Source: Acinetobacter calcoaceticus DSM 30006 = CIP 81.8 (GTDB taxonomy: Bacteria > Pseudomonadota > Gammaproteobacteria > Pseudomonadales > Moraxellaceae). From it: a DNA stretch of 64,000 nt. Below are positions 63,002 through 64,000 of the stretch, piece by piece; positions within the stretch are counted from its first letter, which is position 1; every line of letters begins with the position of its first letter. The DNA is taken from positions 558,145 to 622,144 of the forward strand of contig NZ_KB849780.1 of NCBI RefSeq assembly GCF_000368965.1. Reading direction: 5' to 3'. The notes beneath the pieces are model-generated. The model had not been told where the DNA came from. It ran no database searches and saw only the letters and a program-made list of their open reading frames with translations. The position numbers and the translations under genes were made by a program.

Positions 63002-64000
63002 ATGAATATTGCGGCGCAGCCTCCAGTTCAGGCAGATCAGACAGTTTATTTAAAAGATTATCAAAAACCTGCGTTCTTGGTTGAATCAATTAATCTTGAT
63101 ATCCAAGTATATGATGACAAAACAATTGTTGATTCGACATTAGTGATGAAGCGTCAAACTGCTGGAGATTTGGTGCTATTAGGCCGTGACCTAGAATTGC
63201 AATCTGTTCAGCTCAATGGACAAATTCTCACTCCTGCACAATATTCACTCGATAGTGAACAACTGGTGATCACTAATGCACCAGATGAAGTCATTTTACA
63301 AACGCAAGTCATTATTCATCCTGAAACGAATACTCAATTAGAAGGCTTATATAAAGCAGATGACTTGTTTGTAACGCAGAACGAACCTGAAGGTTTCCGC
63401 AAAATCACATTCTATCCAGACCGTCCAGACGTACTTTCTGTATTTACTACACGTGTAGAAGCAGACAAAAAATATCCCGTGTTACTTGCAAATGGTAATT
63501 TGCTTGAAACGGGTGAGGTAGGTGAAAACCGCCACTTTGCAATCTGGCAAGACCCAACCAAAAAGCCAAGCTATTTGTTCGCTTGTGTCATTGGTGATTT
63601 AGCTGTTCTTAAAGATCGCTATACGACTTCTGAAGGGCGTGATGTTGCTTTAGAAATTTATGCAATTGAGAAAGACATTCCAAAATGCCATATCGCAATG
63701 GAAGCATTAAAGCATTCTATGCGTTGGGACGAAGAACACTATGGCCGTCCTTATGATCTCGACAACTATATGATCGTTGCGGTAAGTCAGTTCAACATGG
63801 GGGCAATGGAAAATAAAGGTTTAAATATCTTTAATACCGCATGCGTGCTTGCAGATGAAGAATACACAACTGATGCTGCAATTATGCGCGTACAGTCTGT
63901 GATTGCGCATGAATATTTCCATAACTGGACAGGTAACCGTATTACTTGCCGTGACTGGTTTCAGCTCTGCTTAAAAGAAGGCTTAACGGTATTCCGTGAT
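63002..64000 (+). CDS. pepN: Aminopeptidase N (PepN), 3' end outside window
   Basis: PepN is a zinc exopeptidase that clears N-terminal residues from peptides in the cytoplasm. From ATG 63002, with AAGGAA ahead, 333 residues are present and the frame is open at the window end. Seen: beta-sandwich N-terminal domain, the GAMENKG substrate loop (267-273), and the zinc site HEYFH (303-307) with the third ligand E326 in LKEGL, exactly 18 residues on. The start MNIAAQPPVQADQTVYLKDY and the FYPDRPDVLSVFTTRVEADK stretch fit the PepN rather than leukotriene hydrolase branch. Confidence 0.95.
   Translation, partial: MNIAAQPPVQADQTVYLKDYQKPAFLVESINLDIQVYDDKTIVDSTLVMKRQTAGDLVLLGRDLELQSVQLNGQILTPAQYSLDSEQLVITNAPDEVILQTQVIIHPETNTQLEGLYKADDLFVTQNEPEGFRKITFYPDRPDVLSVFTTRVEADKKYPVLLANGNLLETGEVGENRHFAIWQDPTKKPSYLFACVIGDLAVLKDRYTTSEGRDVALEIYAIEKDIPKCHIAMEALKHSMRWDEEHYGRPYDLDNYMIVAVSQFNMGAMENKGLNIFNTACVLADEEYTTDAAIMRVQSVIAHEYFHNWTGNRITCRDWFQLCLKEGLTVFRD

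Overview
The window looks like chromosome of an Acinetobacter of the calcoaceticus-baumannii group. The DNA is AT-rich. Hfq carries the long glycine-rich tail known from this genus. The mix of single housekeeping genes (lpxH, ppiB, glnS, acnB, coq7, mutL-miaA-hfq) fits a gammaproteobacterial Moraxellaceae genome. No tRNA, rRNA, CRISPR array, insertion sequence or prophage was seen. The species call is inference from gene content; no database was searched.

Layout. (1) 0-6.8 kb: potassium uptake operon kdpA(partial)-kdpB-kdpC-kdpD-kdpE; kdpB has an in-frame stop that removes its last membrane helix while the lost codons remain readable downstream. (2) 6.8-11.2 kb: a PuuA-type glutamine synthetase relative, a DUF2799 lipoprotein, coq7 and an LplT-like transporter. 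(3) 11.4-20.7 kb: tamA-tamB envelope assembly genes, a secreted lactonase-like beta-propeller and a small lipoprotein. (4) 21-23.6 kb: acnB. (5) 23.7-31 kb: the most accessory-looking part, with a very AT-rich 701-codon gene fusing a P-loop ATPase to a C-terminal PD-(D/E)XK nuclease domain, a DASS anion transporter, a 670-bp AT-rich gap, an orphan protein, a voltage-gated K+ channel and an MFS exporter. (6) 31-37.3 kb: a lipoprotein, a DUF4198 protein behind a Fur-like box, metR behind a perfect MetR-type palindrome, DUF441, rsuA, a GNAT acetyltransferase, an unpaired RelB/DinJ antitoxin and an RluA-family synthase. (7) 37.4-41.4 kb: tsaE-mutL-miaA-hfq. (8) 41.5-47.7 kb: DMT transporter, nitroreductase, lpxH-ppiB, glnS, a class I amidotransferase. 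(9) 47.9-57 kb: ethanolamine use without a microcompartment: permease, eutB, eutC, an aldehyde dehydrogenase, a divergent GAF regulator, an alpha/beta hydrolase and an iron alcohol dehydrogenase. (10) 57.2-64 kb: Pif1-like helicase, a CHMI-family isomerase, an AraC-GyrI regulator, thiM, a zinc-ribbon protein, a small orphan and the start of pepN.

How the genes work together. KdpDE senses low K+ or turgor and drives the KdpFABC pump. Ethanolamine enters by the permease, EutBC splits it to acetaldehyde and ammonia, and the aldehyde dehydrogenase makes acetate, probably under the GAF regulator read from the other strand. TamA and TamB form one trans-envelope assembly module. The best candidate for an undescribed system is the single-gene ATPase-nuclease at 23732-25837, which has the make-up of a one-protein anti-invader system but no proven function.
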